Source: Lentisphaeria bacterium
Lineage (GTDB): Bacteria; Verrucomicrobiota; Lentisphaeria; Victivallales; Victivallaceae
Length of the DNA: 64,000 nucleotides
Direction: 5' to 3'
NCBI GenBank assembly: GCA_017450705.1
Contig: JAFSTC010000054.1
Span: 17,816-81,815, forward strand
Shown: piece after piece, positions 52,930 through 59,963 of the stretch
How positions within the stretch are numbered: position 1 is the first letter of the stretch
Layout: each line of letters begins with the position of its first letter
Made by a program: the position numbers and the translations under genes
Notes under the pieces: model-generated
Databases searched by the model: none
What the model was told of the DNA's origin: nothing
The model's input: only the letters and a program-made list of their open reading frames with translations

Positions 52930-53322
52930 GGCAAAAAGCGGCAGTACGGCTACTACCTCTGCAACGAGGATACCAAGCGCAATATCAAGACTTGCCCGAC
53001 GCCGCGAATACCAGCCGCCGAGTTCGAGGCGCTGGTGCTGCGCGAACTCGCCGTCGTGCTGAATACGCCGACCATGCTGGCGAAGATCGACCGCCGACTG
53101 GAGGCGGACGATGACATGAGCGTCCGTCAGGAGATGACGGCGCGGGCGGTCGCCAAGCTCGAACAGCTGTGGGAGGTCATGGTCTCTACGGAGCGTTACG
53201 CATTGATCCACCGCATCGTCAGCCGGATCGTGGTCTTCAAAGACCGTCTCAAAGTGGAGTTCAACCGCGACGGCATGGTGAAACTGCTTCAGGAGGCGGG
53301 ATTGGAGGCGGCGCATGAGTGA
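52930..53322 (+). pseudogene. C-terminal remnant of a large serine recombinase
   Basis: About 130 residues remain, beginning GKKRQYGYYLCNEDTKRNIKTC. This is part of the recombinase zinc-ribbon, followed by PRIPAAEFEALVLREL and the C-terminal helical region (MTARAVAKLEQLWEVMV, IVSRIVVFKDRLKVEF). The catalytic N-terminal domain and DNA-binding core are absent, so it cannot catalyse recombination. It overlaps the start of the next gene by 8 bp, an arrangement seen when the pair is ancestral. It abuts the antisense surface-protein fragment. Confidence 0.7.
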
Positions 53323-53701
53323 GTTGAAGATCGACGAAAACGGGACGCCGTATCTGGAGATTCCGTGGGTGCTGAAGCGCAACGGGGCGCGGGTGCAGGT
53401 GATCGTCTCCGGCATGGAGATCGAGGACTTCAAGAACGAACCGCTGGCGCAGGCGATCATCAAGGGGCATCAGTATGCGCGGATGCTGGAGACCGGCAAG
53501 TTCGACGCCGTGCTGCAGCTGGCGCAGGCGTTGAAGTGCGACCGGTCGGCGGTCGCCCGGACGCTGGCGCTCGTGAACCTCTGCCCCGAGGTGGTCAAGG
53601 CGGTGTTCGATGGAACCGCGCCGGAGAGTCTGACGCTTAGAAAGGTGATGTACGGCTTCCCGGACAACTGGGAGGAACAGAAGCGAGCACTAATAGAATA
53701 A
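53315..53701 (+). CDS. Recombinase-associated small helix-turn-helix protein
   Basis: The 128-residue protein has a ParB/KorB-like helix-turn-helix (QLAQALKCDRSAVARTLALVNLCPEVVKAVFDG, residues about 68-103). It overlaps the recombinase remnant by 8 bp and was probably co-translated with it when the element was intact. Its function is unknown; it may help DNA binding or regulation of the recombinase. With the upstream gene broken, expression is doubtful. Confidence 0.55.
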   Translation: MSELKIDENGTPYLEIPWVLKRNGARVQVIVSGMEIEDFKNEPLAQAIIKGHQYARMLETGKFDAVLQLAQALKCDRSAVARTLALVNLCPEVVKAVFDGTAPESLTLRKVMYGFPDNWEEQKRALIE

Positions 53702-53741
53702 TCCCCCACCGCTAGTAAGTGACTTGGGTCCCAGCGAGGAT

Positions 53742-53785
53742 AAAAAAACTGCGTGCGAGGGCATGAATACACGCTCTGCACGCAG
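53742..53785 (-). terminator. Intrinsic terminator after the 130-residue protein gene
   Basis: On the minus strand CTGCGTGC and GCACGCAG form an 8-bp stem, extended by a GAG/CTC helix, and seven T residues follow directly. Confidence 0.85.
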
Positions 53786-53800
53786 CAATTGTCAGCATGA

Positions 53801-54193
53801 TTATCCGCGTTTATGCCACGTGACGACATGAATGAGATAATCGTTAAAATCTTCATCCGTAGCATCTTCGACATTGAATAGGAAGCTCAATCCCTGTTCC
53901 TTGCCGTTGATGTCAGACATAATGAAGATGTTTTTTATAACCTTCATCTTTTCATGGTTGGCTATGTCGATTTTGAGAAACACTGGGCCATCACCGACCT
54001 TTTCCGTCGAGTATTCTCCCTCCAGGCGAGTCAGTTTCGTTTCCCCACTTTGTTTCACAAGTTCGATTTTGGTTTTCACCGCGCCTTCCAAAGTCACCTT
54101 TGCGCGAGATTCGCATTGAGAACATGCGGTTATAAAAATAACATCGCCGTCCTGTATGTGTTGCAACTCTATGCTACGCACGTTATTATCCAT
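53801..54193 (-). CDS. Uncharacterised 130-residue island protein
   Basis: Start is set at the ATG behind AAAGGAG; the frame is open upstream but overlaps the next gene. The protein is acidic and beta-rich, with two nearby cysteines (ACSQCES) and the ending DEDFNDYLIHVVTWHKRG. No family or membrane segment is recognised. It follows the DUF2188 gene by 13 bp and ends at a strong terminator, so the two form a short operon. Confidence 0.6.
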   Translation of the reverse strand: MDNNVRSIELQHIQDGDVIFITACSQCESRAKVTLEGAVKTKIELVKQSGETKLTRLEGEYSTEKVGDGPVFLKIDIANHEKMKVIKNIFIMSDINGKEQGLSFLFNVEDATDEDFNDYLIHVVTWHKRG

Positions 54194-54206
54194 TTTTGAT
54201 ACTCCT

Positions 54207-54440
54207 TTATCCTTTGGGAGGGAAAAAATCGGGCTTTCCGTATGTATTTCGCTCTCGAATTCTTCCCTCTTTGTTCTGAATGAAAACTTCGCCCCCCTCT
54301 CGCATCGCGGCATCCCTTGCTGCATTGAACGCCTCAAGTTGAGTGGGATAGATGGCCGATGCACGGGAAGAGCCTTCTCTGACGTCGGCCCATCCGCTCT
54401 TGCGTCGTGTTATCCAATGATTATTATGATTTGAAGCCAT
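54207..54440 (-). CDS. DUF2188-family protein
   Basis: The 77-residue protein matches DUF2188: HWITRRKSGWADVREGSSRASAIYPTQLEAFNAARDAAMREGGEVFIQNKEGRIRERNTYG when read in pieces. The function of the family is unknown; members are short and often found on mobile DNA. AAAGGAG precedes the start, and the leader holds a 28-bp perfect palindrome. Confidence 0.75.
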   Translation of the reverse strand: MASNHNNHWITRRKSGWADVREGSSRASAIYPTQLEAFNAARDAAMREGGEVFIQNKEGRIRERNTYGKPDFFPPKG

Positions 54441-54472
54441 GTCGGCTCCTTTCTCTGCTTTTTGCAGGGTTG

Positions 54473-54500
54473 CACCCTCAGGTCAATTGACCTGAGGGTG
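54473..54500. repeat. 28-bp perfect palindrome upstream of the DUF2188 gene
   Basis: CACCCTCAGGTCAA is directly followed by its reverse complement, with no spacer. It lies 33 bp upstream of the DUF2188 start codon. It could be a regulator operator or, as RNA, a strong attenuator hairpin; no T-run follows on the minus strand. Confidence 0.6.
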
Positions 54501-54551
54501 TGATTTCAAAAAAAATGCCGTATACGAATTGCTCCAAGGCAAGAACCAAAT

Positions 54552-54580
54552 TTGAATTGTCGTTGACGACAGGCTATATT
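54552..54580 (+). promoter_or_regulatory. Promoter of a small RNA unit, TTGAAT-17-TATATT
   Basis: TTGAAT at 54552-54557 and TATATT at 54575-54580 are exactly 17 bp apart, on the strand opposite to all neighbouring genes. Confidence 0.7.
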
Positions 54581-54586
54581 ATGTAG

Positions 54587-54643
54587 GATGGCCAAATCCA
54601 CATGGAATAGCGAAATTTGCTTCTTGCGGTTTCGCTATTTTTT
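54587..54643 (+). ncRNA. Candidate small RNA (about 57 nt)
   Basis: Transcription from the promoter at 54552-54580 would start near 54587 and meet a strong terminator at once. AATAGCGAAA and TTTCGCTATT form a perfect 10-bp stem with a 14-nt loop (54606-54639), followed by T residues. The DNA between has a further short inverted repeat (GGAT and ATCC). There is no open reading frame of useful length and no plus-strand gene upstream that could need this terminator. It lies between the DUF2188 and ImmA/IrrE genes. Function is unknown. Confidence 0.55.
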
Positions 54644-54649
54644 ATCCAC

Positions 54650-55189
54650 TCATATCTTCCTCCTTTCTTTTTTCAGGATTCCGAGTTGAACTGAGGCTGC
54701 AATTTCAGACACCCCATATTCTTCGGCAATGAAAGCTACGGATTCGTCTCCGCTTATACTGTCCGCCGGCATCAAAAGTTCTGCGGCAAACGTCGTAGCC
54801 TGCCATTCTGCACTCTCAAACGGGCGGATTAAGCTGGAGGACATAGTCCTAGCCATTGACGGCGTCTGCGCAGTATGCAGAATGTAGTGCGCAAATTCAT
54901 GTGCAAGAGTCATGCGATCCCTTCCACGCCCGTCGCAGGCTCCGAGGTATACGGACTCGCGGATATGCATCACATATTCAAAGGGATCCCAGTACGCATG
55001 GACATCGGTGGGGAAATTCTCGTCGCACTCTATAGAGTAGTTGAATCTTTTGTCAAGTAGCGTTAGTGGATCAAGCAACGAGACAATAGGGAAACGTCTT
55101 GTCGTAATATGCAGACGCTTACGGATTGCGCAAGCTATCTGTCGCAGGTTTCTTCGCGACATGGGGGCAACTCTGAAATTTGTTTCCAT
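54650..55189 (-). CDS. ImmA/IrrE-family metallopeptidase
   Basis: The 179-residue protein has the zinc motif HEFAH at residues 97-101 and the family's C terminus (WQATTFAAELLMPADS, then VAFIAEEYGVSEIAASVQLG). Members cleave the repressor of the mobile element that encodes them and so induce gene expression. It starts 2 bp after the stop codon of the XRE repressor gene, the typical ImmR-ImmA order, which supports that role. Confidence 0.9.
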   Translation of the reverse strand: METNFRVAPMSRRNLRQIACAIRKRLHITTRRFPIVSLLDPLTLLDKRFNYSIECDENFPTDVHAYWDPFEYVMHIRESVYLGACDGRGRDRMTLAHEFAHYILHTAQTPSMARTMSSSLIRPFESAEWQATTFAAELLMPADSISGDESVAFIAEEYGVSEIAASVQLGILKKERRKI

Positions 55190-55191
55190 AA

Positions 55192-55557
55192 TTACTTATT
55201 ATCCTCCACGAGCTTTAAAATGTCTTCCATCGTTTTGGCGTCAAGGGATCGAAAGGTTCTGGCAAAAGCGATGACGGTTTTTCGTTGATTGCTGCTGGTG
55301 TCGTTCAAATTAATCTCAATTTTGGGCATATCTTGTTCAACAGCCTTTTTTAGTTCATCCATCCGCTCCTCTGGCAAGCGATAGATCTCTTGCAATTTTG
55401 CGAGCACTTTATCCGATGCAACACGCTTACCGACTTCTATCGCCGACAGGTATGAGGCGGTAAAACCCAGCTTATCGGCCATGTCTTTTAAAACCTCTCC
55501 CGTTTCAAGCCGAATCTTTCGTAGCTCTCTCCCGAATTCAGTTGTGATTGCACCCAT
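55192..55557 (-). CDS. XRE-family transcriptional repressor
   Basis: The 121-residue protein has an N-terminal helix-turn-helix (ELRKIRLETGEVLKDMADKLGFTASYLSAIEVGKRV, residues about 11-46) and a C-terminal charged helical part. With the following ImmA/IrrE gene it forms a repressor/anti-repressor pair. GGGAGG lies before the start, and a good promoter is about 35 bp upstream. It probably represses its own promoter. Confidence 0.9.
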   Translation of the reverse strand: MGAITTEFGRELRKIRLETGEVLKDMADKLGFTASYLSAIEVGKRVASDKVLAKLQEIYRLPEERMDELKKAVEQDMPKIEINLNDTSSNQRKTVIAFARTFRSLDAKTMEDILKLVEDNK

Positions 55558-55588
55558 TTTCTACCTCCCATTTTTGGGTTCTACACAT

Positions 55589-55617
55589 AATATAGCATGC
55601 CTCATTTAATTTTTCAA
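55589..55617 (-). promoter_or_regulatory. Promoter of the XRE-ImmA unit, TTGAAA-17-TATATT
   Basis: On the minus strand TTGAAA and TATATT are 17 bp apart, with a leader of about 25 nt. Confidence 0.8.
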
Positions 55618-55753
55618 CTGCTTTTGTTGAAAAAATCAACTTTTTCTGTTTTTAAATGGATGTGGGGTGATTTCGCAGTTATCGAAATACGCCTCTCCAA
55701 GTGAACTTCCCTGAAACGAATTGATAACTTCGTTGAATGACAGGGACTTGCAA

Positions 55754-55778
55754 AGAAGGACGGCGTCCTTCTCTTTTT
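55754..55778 (+). terminator. Orphan intrinsic terminator on the plus strand
   Basis: AGAAGGAC and GTCCTTCT form a perfect 8-bp stem with a GGC loop, followed by CTTTTT. No plus-strand gene lies upstream within the 200-bp gap. The gap (55621-55753) contains nested inverted repeats (CCCTG, ACGAA, TTCGT, CAGGG) and AGTTATC/GATAACT, but no convincing promoter. It may end a second structured RNA. Confidence 0.55.
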
Positions 55779-55887
55779 CATGAAAACAGAGAGACAGAGA
55801 GGTTTTTGACGGTTTTTACCCTACACCATCGTGAAACGGAGACTCGGGGCATTTCGCAAAGTGCTGTGGTACAAGGGGATTTGCGGA

Positions 55888-55915
55888 CAAAAAGAAAGCC
55901 GACTTCTCGTCGGCT
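55888..55915 (-). terminator. Intrinsic terminator of the tRNA operon
   Basis: On the minus strand AGCCGAC and GTCGGCT form a 7-bp stem with a 5-nt loop, followed by TTCTTTTTG. It lies 10 bp after the CCA end of tRNA-fMet. Confidence 0.85.
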
Positions 55916-55925
55916 CGGTTTCGAT

Positions 55926-56000
<75 letters not shown>

Positions 56001-56006
56001 GCATAA

Positions 56007-56082
56007 TGGAGCGAGTGACCGGAATCGAACCGGCGACAATCACGTTGGCAACGTGATGCTCTACCAACTGAGCTACACTCGC
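56007..56082 (-). tRNA. tRNA-Gly (GCC), copy 2
   Basis: The 76-nt gene has acceptor stem GCGAGTG/CACTCGC, anticodon loop TTGCCAA, T-arm CCGG TTCGATT CCGG and encoded TCCA end. It is identical in sequence to the copy at 56105-56180 and separated from it by 22 bp. Confidence 0.95.
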
Positions 56083-56104
56083 ATCGCCCGGAACAGCGAT
56101 CAAA

Positions 56105-56180
56105 TGGAGCGAGTGACCGGAATCGAACCGGCGACAATCACGTTGGCAACGTGATGCTCTACCAACTGAGCTACACTCGC
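56105..56180 (-). tRNA. tRNA-Gly (GCC), copy 1
   Basis: Same 76-nt sequence as the following copy: acceptor GCGAGTG/CACTCGC, anticodon GCC, encoded CCA. It is the first gene after the promoter of the tRNA operon. Confidence 0.95.
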
Positions 56181-56204
56181 ATCTTTCTGTCTGTCCGTTC
56201 CCCT

Positions 56205-56233
56205 AATATACTCCCTCATACGCGGATTGTCAA
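56205..56233 (-). promoter_or_regulatory. Promoter of the tRNA operon, TTGACA-17-TATATT
   Basis: On the minus strand TTGACA and TATATT are 17 bp apart and about 25 bp upstream of the first tRNA-Gly. Confidence 0.85.
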
Positions 56234-56290
56234 TCCCCCGGAAGAAAATTTTCCGCCAAAAAAACACCGGAGTACGGGAGAACACAGATT

Positions 56291-56323
56291 CCGGAGGCTT
56301 CTCCGTTCGGAACGCGCCTCCGG
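56291..56323 (-). terminator. Hairpin directly after dnaX
   Basis: CCGGAGGC and GCCTCCGG form an 8-bp stem starting at the base after the dnaX stop codon. A T7 run lies about 25 nt further on rather than next to the stem, so this may be a weak terminator. Confidence 0.45.
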
Positions 56324-58105
56324 TCAGCGGTGGATATCGACGATGCGGCCTTCGAAGAGATCGACGATGGTCTTGACGGCGGGATCCTTCATGGCCGAAC
56401 GGAGCTCGGCGGAGTCCTTGCCGACGACGCTCCGGCGGGAGTGGTCCCCGCGGGGGAGTACGGAGGGTTCCTGCAGCGCGGTCTCCGCGGGCAGAAGGAC
56501 CGTTTCCGCCGCCGGGGCGGGGGGAACGCCTTCTGCGTCTTCCATATCCGGATCATCCGGAGACGTCAGCGGCGCACAGTCCTCAGCAGGGCAGGGATCC
56601 GTTTCGCAGCAGGACGCCGTGTCCCCGCCGTCGGCCGGGGACTCCCCGATTTGCGGCGGCTCGTCCGGGGGCGGAGGCGGCGGTGCAACAGGTGCCGCGG
56701 GCGGTTCCGCGGGACCCGGGGGAGGGACCTCCTCAACGGAAACCGGTACGGGAACGGGGGCGGGGGCCTGTTCCGGCACCTGCGGCGGAACAGGCTCCGG
56801 TGCTGCGGCGGGCTCGGGCGGCGGCACGGGCGCGGGAACCGGGAGCGGTACCGCGGGACCTTCAGGTTTCAGGGCTGTTTTTTTTTTGACCGGCTCCGGA
56901 GAACCCTGGGGAGCCGTGACGGGAGGCAGCTGATCGAGAAATTTCAACTCGCCGGCCGCACGCAACTGGTTCAGCCGGGCCAGGATGTCGTCGAGACGGA
57001 CGGCGTGGGCCTCGCGCATGGCCTTGAGAAGGATCGTTTCCAAAAAAACCTGCTTGTTCAGGGCGTCGTGCAGGACCCGTCCCGTTGGGGCCAGGGTCTC
57101 CAGAAGAGTCTGCAGCACCGCCGGATCCGTGCGCCGGGCCAGCTCCTGATAATGCTTGATCGTTTCTTCGCTTTCGTCCAGCAGTTCCCCGGGATCCGGC
57201 AGAATGGAACACAGCTGGGCGATGCGCAGCGCGTTCAGAAGATCGTCGAACAGCGTCTCCAGATTCTTGCCGCGCCGGGCGAGACGGCTCACGATGGTCA
57301 CCGCGTCGCCGGGAGAATTGCCGATCAGCGCGCCCAGAAGCGTATCCAGATCGCCGCGGTCGGTGAGGCCGAAAAGGGACAGCACCTGTTCCCCGGTGAT
57401 CTCGTCTCCCGCCTGGGAGAAAAAGGCGATCATCTGGTCCAGCAGGGACTGGGCGTCGCGCATCCCGCCGTCGGCGGCCCGGGCGATGGCATCGACGGCG
57501 TCCTGCCGGATCGCGACCCGCTCCGTGTCGGCGATCAGCCGCAGCCGGTCGGCGATGAGCCGCGTGGGGATCGGCAGCAGATCGAAGCGCTGGCAGCGCG
57601 AAATGATCGTGGGCAGCACCTGGTGGACTTCCGTCGTGGCGAAGATGAACTTGACGTGGCTGGGAGGCTCCTCCACGGTCTTGAGCAGCACGTTCCATGC
57701 CGGCTTCGAGAGCATGTGGACTTCGTCGATGATGTATATTTTGTACTTCCCGCCGACGGGACGGGTGAGCACGTCTTCCGACAGCTCCCGCATGTCGCCC
57801 GTACTGTTGCGGCTGGCCGCGTCCACTTCGAGGACGTCGAGACTGCGGTCCTGCGCGATGGCAAGACAGCTCTCGCATTTGCAGCAGGGCTCCCCGTTCT
57901 GCGGATTCTCGCAGTTCATCGCCTTGGCGAAGATGCGGGCCAGCGTCGTCTTGCCGACCCCGCGGGGGCCGACGAAAAGGTACGCGTGGGCGGTCCTGTT
58001 CTGGATGATGGCGTTCTTCAGCGTGCGGACGACATGCTGCTGCCCCACCACGTCGCTGAAATTCTGCGGACGCCACTTTCTGGCGATGACCTGATATTCG
58101 CTCAT
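56324..58105 (-). CDS. dnaX: DNA polymerase III subunits gamma/tau
   Basis: The 593-residue protein has the clamp-loader ATPase: Walker A GPRGVGKT, the zinc-binding cysteines in NCENPQNGEPCCKCESC, DEVHMLS, and FIFATTEVHQVLPTIISRCQRF. After domain III (about residue 370) comes a long Pro/Ala-rich linker and a short C-terminal domain. The linker begins at an A10 run (Val406-Lys-Lys-Lys), where slippage would give a short gamma form of about 411-414 residues. It loads the beta clamp and links polymerases. It overlaps rph by ATGA. Confidence 0.95.
   Translation of the reverse strand: MSEYQVIARKWRPQNFSDVVGQQHVVRTLKNAIIQNRTAHAYLFVGPRGVGKTTLARIFAKAMNCENPQNGEPCCKCESCLAIAQDRSLDVLEVDAASRNSTGDMRELSEDVLTRPVGGKYKIYIIDEVHMLSKPAWNVLLKTVEEPPSHVKFIFATTEVHQVLPTIISRCQRFDLLPIPTRLIADRLRLIADTERVAIRQDAVDAIARAADGGMRDAQSLLDQMIAFFSQAGDEITGEQVLSLFGLTDRGDLDTLLGALIGNSPGDAVTIVSRLARRGKNLETLFDDLLNALRIAQLCSILPDPGELLDESEETIKHYQELARRTDPAVLQTLLETLAPTGRVLHDALNKQVFLETILLKAMREAHAVRLDDILARLNQLRAAGELKFLDQLPPVTAPQGSPEPVKKKTALKPEGPAVPLPVPAPVPPPEPAAAPEPVPPQVPEQAPAPVPVPVSVEEVPPPGPAEPPAAPVAPPPPPPDEPPQIGESPADGGDTASCCETDPCPAEDCAPLTSPDDPDMEDAEGVPPAPAAETVLLPAETALQEPSVLPRGDHSRRSVVGKDSAELRSAMKDPAVKTIVDLFEGRIVDIHR
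56878..56887 (-). promoter_or_regulatory. A10 slippery run in dnaX
   Basis: Ten consecutive A residues on the coding strand encode Lys407-Lys409 plus the first base of Thr410. Adding one A leads to a stop codon after five more residues (N-S-P-E-T); losing one A leads to a stop after Q-P. Both alternative frames therefore end at once, as in dnaX genes that make gamma by slippage. Confidence 0.7.
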
Positions 58106-58821
58106 AAGGCACTCTCCAGAGTTTCCCGCTGAAGCGCAAATATTTTTTTCAGCCCCGCCTCGGCCAAGTCGAGCAGTTCATTGAGCTGCTTCCTGTCGAA
58201 GGGAGCTCCTTCGGCCGTTCCCTGGATCTCGATGAGCCGTCCGGACTCGGTCATGACGACGTTCATGTCGACCTCGGCCCGGGAATCCTCCTCGTAGCAG
58301 AGATCCAGCATCGGCACGCCGTCGACGATGCCGACGCTGACGGCCGCGACAAGTTCCTTGAAGGGGGAGGGATCCAAATTCAGTTTCCGGCAGGCCAGCG
58401 CCACGGCCACGGCCGCGCCGGTGATCCCGGCGCACCGGGTCCCGCCGTCGGCGTCGATGACGTCGCAGTCCACCGTGACGGTCATCTCGTCCAAGCGTTC
58501 GAGATCGACGGCCATCCGGAGAGAACGGCCGATCAGACGCTGGATCTCCACCGTGCGCCCGCCCTGTTTCCCCGCGGAGGCCTCGCGTTTGCTCCGTTCG
58601 CCGGTGGAGGAGGGGAGCATGCCGTATTCGCAGGTGAGCCAGCCGCCGGGGACCTTCTGATTCTTCATCCACTGGGGGATCTTGTTTTCGACGGTGGCCG
58701 CGGCGATCTCCCGGGTGTTGCCGCACGAGATCAGAACGGAACCTGCCGGATGACGGAGAAAATTCGGTATCATGCGCCACTCGCGAAGTTCATCCGCGGC
58801 ACGACCATCTGTTCTTGGCAT
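58102..58821 (-). CDS. rph: Ribonuclease PH
   Basis: The 239-residue protein has the family's length and motifs: the start MPRTDGRAADELR, GSVLISCGNTREIAAA, VPGGWLTCEYGMLPSST, RTVEIQRLIGRSLR and ITVDCDVIDADGGTR-like TVTVDCDVIDADGGTRCAGITG. It trims tRNA 3' ends by phosphorolysis. The start at 58821 fits the family; a longer frame upstream runs into the SRP RNA gene. It overlaps dnaX by 4 bp. Confidence 0.95.
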   Translation of the reverse strand: MPRTDGRAADELREWRMIPNFLRHPAGSVLISCGNTREIAAATVENKIPQWMKNQKVPGGWLTCEYGMLPSSTGERSKREASAGKQGGRTVEIQRLIGRSLRMAVDLERLDEMTVTVDCDVIDADGGTRCAGITGAAVAVALACRKLNLDPSPFKELVAAVSVGIVDGVPMLDLCYEEDSRAEVDMNVVMTESGRLIEIQGTAEGAPFDRKQLNELLDLAEAGLKKIFALQRETLESAL

Positions 58822-58847
58822 GTTTCGACCTCGCTCTGGAGTAAAAA

Positions 58848-58954
58848 GCCGCCGGGCAGATTGCCCGAGGCTTGCCGGAAAACGCGTAGGGCTGCTTGGT
58901 TCCCCACCTGACCCGGTTGGCAATTCCGACAACGCACGGGGTCCACCCGGCGGC
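58848..58954 (-). ncRNA. ffs: Signal recognition particle RNA, small bacterial type
   Basis: The ends pair as GCCGCCGGG with CCCGGCGGC. The apical part reads GGGTCAGG, TGG, the tetraloop GGAA, CCA, AGCAGCCC, which is the SRP54-binding loop; compared with the common form TCC-GGAA-GGA, both sides of the short stem have changed together, so pairing is kept. T residues follow the closing stem. It lies between rph and accD. The exact 5' end is not certain; a weak promoter (TTGAAT-17-TAAGTT) may lie in the end of accD. Confidence 0.9.
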
Positions 58955-58979
58955 AAAACTGACTCTTTACTCTTTTAAC

Positions 58980-59831
58980 TTACACTGCTTTCGCGAAAAA
59001 TTCAAGCAGCCGTGAGAGGACTTTTCGCAAATTTTTACGTTCGACGACCTGATCGATCAATCCGTGCTCCAAAAGGAACTCCGCCGTCTGGAATCCCTCA
59101 GGAAGCGTGGCGTTGGTCGTTTCCTGGATCACCCGCGGTCCGGCAAAGCCGATCATGGCTCCGGGTTCCGCGAGGATGACGTCCCCCACCGTGGCGAAAC
59201 TCGCCGTAACGCCGCCGTAGGTGGGATTTGTCATGATGACGAAGAAGGGCAGTCCCGCCTCTCCGTGGCGGGAGATCGCGCCGCAGGTCTTGGCCATCTG
59301 CATGAGGCTGATGATGCCCTCCTGCATCCGGGCGCCGCCGCTGGCCGTGACGAGCACCGCGGGGAGCTTCTCCTTCGTCGCTGTTTCGATCATGCGGGTG
59401 ATCTTCTCCCCGACGACCGACCCCATGGAGGCCCCCATGAAGTTGAAATCCATGACGCCGAGCATGAAAGGACGCCCGTCAAGAGAGGCCTTGCCGCACT
59501 TGACGGCCTCCGGTTCTCCCGACTTTGCCTCATTTTCCGTGAGACGTTTCGCATAGCTCTTGGAATCGACGAATTTGAGGAAGTCGCAGGAACGCAGATC
59601 GCCGTCGCATTCGACGAAACTGCCGGGATCCGTAAGCATGGCGATCCGGGCCGCGGTCTTCATCGGCAGATGGGCGCCGCAGTTCCAGCAGACCTGAAGG
59701 GTGTCTTCGAGACGGTCGGTGTAGAGCGTCTGTCCGCATTTTTTGCACTTGACCCAGGACCCGTCGGGAATGGTCATCCGCCGGGCCGACGGCTTCAACG
59801 TCGAATACTTGCCGCTGCTGAATATGGACAT
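58980..59831 (-). CDS. accD: Acetyl-CoA carboxylase carboxyltransferase subunit beta
   Basis: The 283-residue protein has the N-terminal zinc ribbon with Cys29, Cys32, Cys48 and Cys51 (VKCKKCGQ and VCWNCGAH) and the carboxyltransferase core (TASGGARMQEGIISLMQMAKT, PTYGGVTASFATVGDVILAEPGAMIGFAGPRVI). With AccA it transfers the carboxyl group from biotin to acetyl-CoA in fatty-acid synthesis. It has its own promoter. No other acc gene is in the window. Confidence 0.95.
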   Translation of the reverse strand: MSIFSSGKYSTLKPSARRMTIPDGSWVKCKKCGQTLYTDRLEDTLQVCWNCGAHLPMKTAARIAMLTDPGSFVECDGDLRSCDFLKFVDSKSYAKRLTENEAKSGEPEAVKCGKASLDGRPFMLGVMDFNFMGASMGSVVGEKITRMIETATKEKLPAVLVTASGGARMQEGIISLMQMAKTCGAISRHGEAGLPFFVIMTNPTYGGVTASFATVGDVILAEPGAMIGFAGPRVIQETTNATLPEGFQTAEFLLEHGLIDQVVERKNLRKVLSRLLEFFAKAV

Positions 59832-59879
59832 TCGTCAAAACTCCGCTGTTGGTTGCACACAAAAAAACGCACACCCCAT

Positions 59880-59908
59880 AATATAGCCCGGGATGTGCGA
59901 TTTTTCAA
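59880..59908 (-). promoter_or_regulatory. Promoter of accD, TTGAAA-17-TATATT
   Basis: On the minus strand TTGAAA and TATATT are 17 bp apart, giving a leader of about 40 nt. A perfect 8-bp stem with a TCTT loop (59935-59954) lies just upstream and may end the peptidase transcript. Confidence 0.85.
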
Positions 59909-59963
59909 TTCCGCGGCGTCGGCGGACAGGGCATCTCCGCGGTCTTCCGCGGAGGATGACCGT

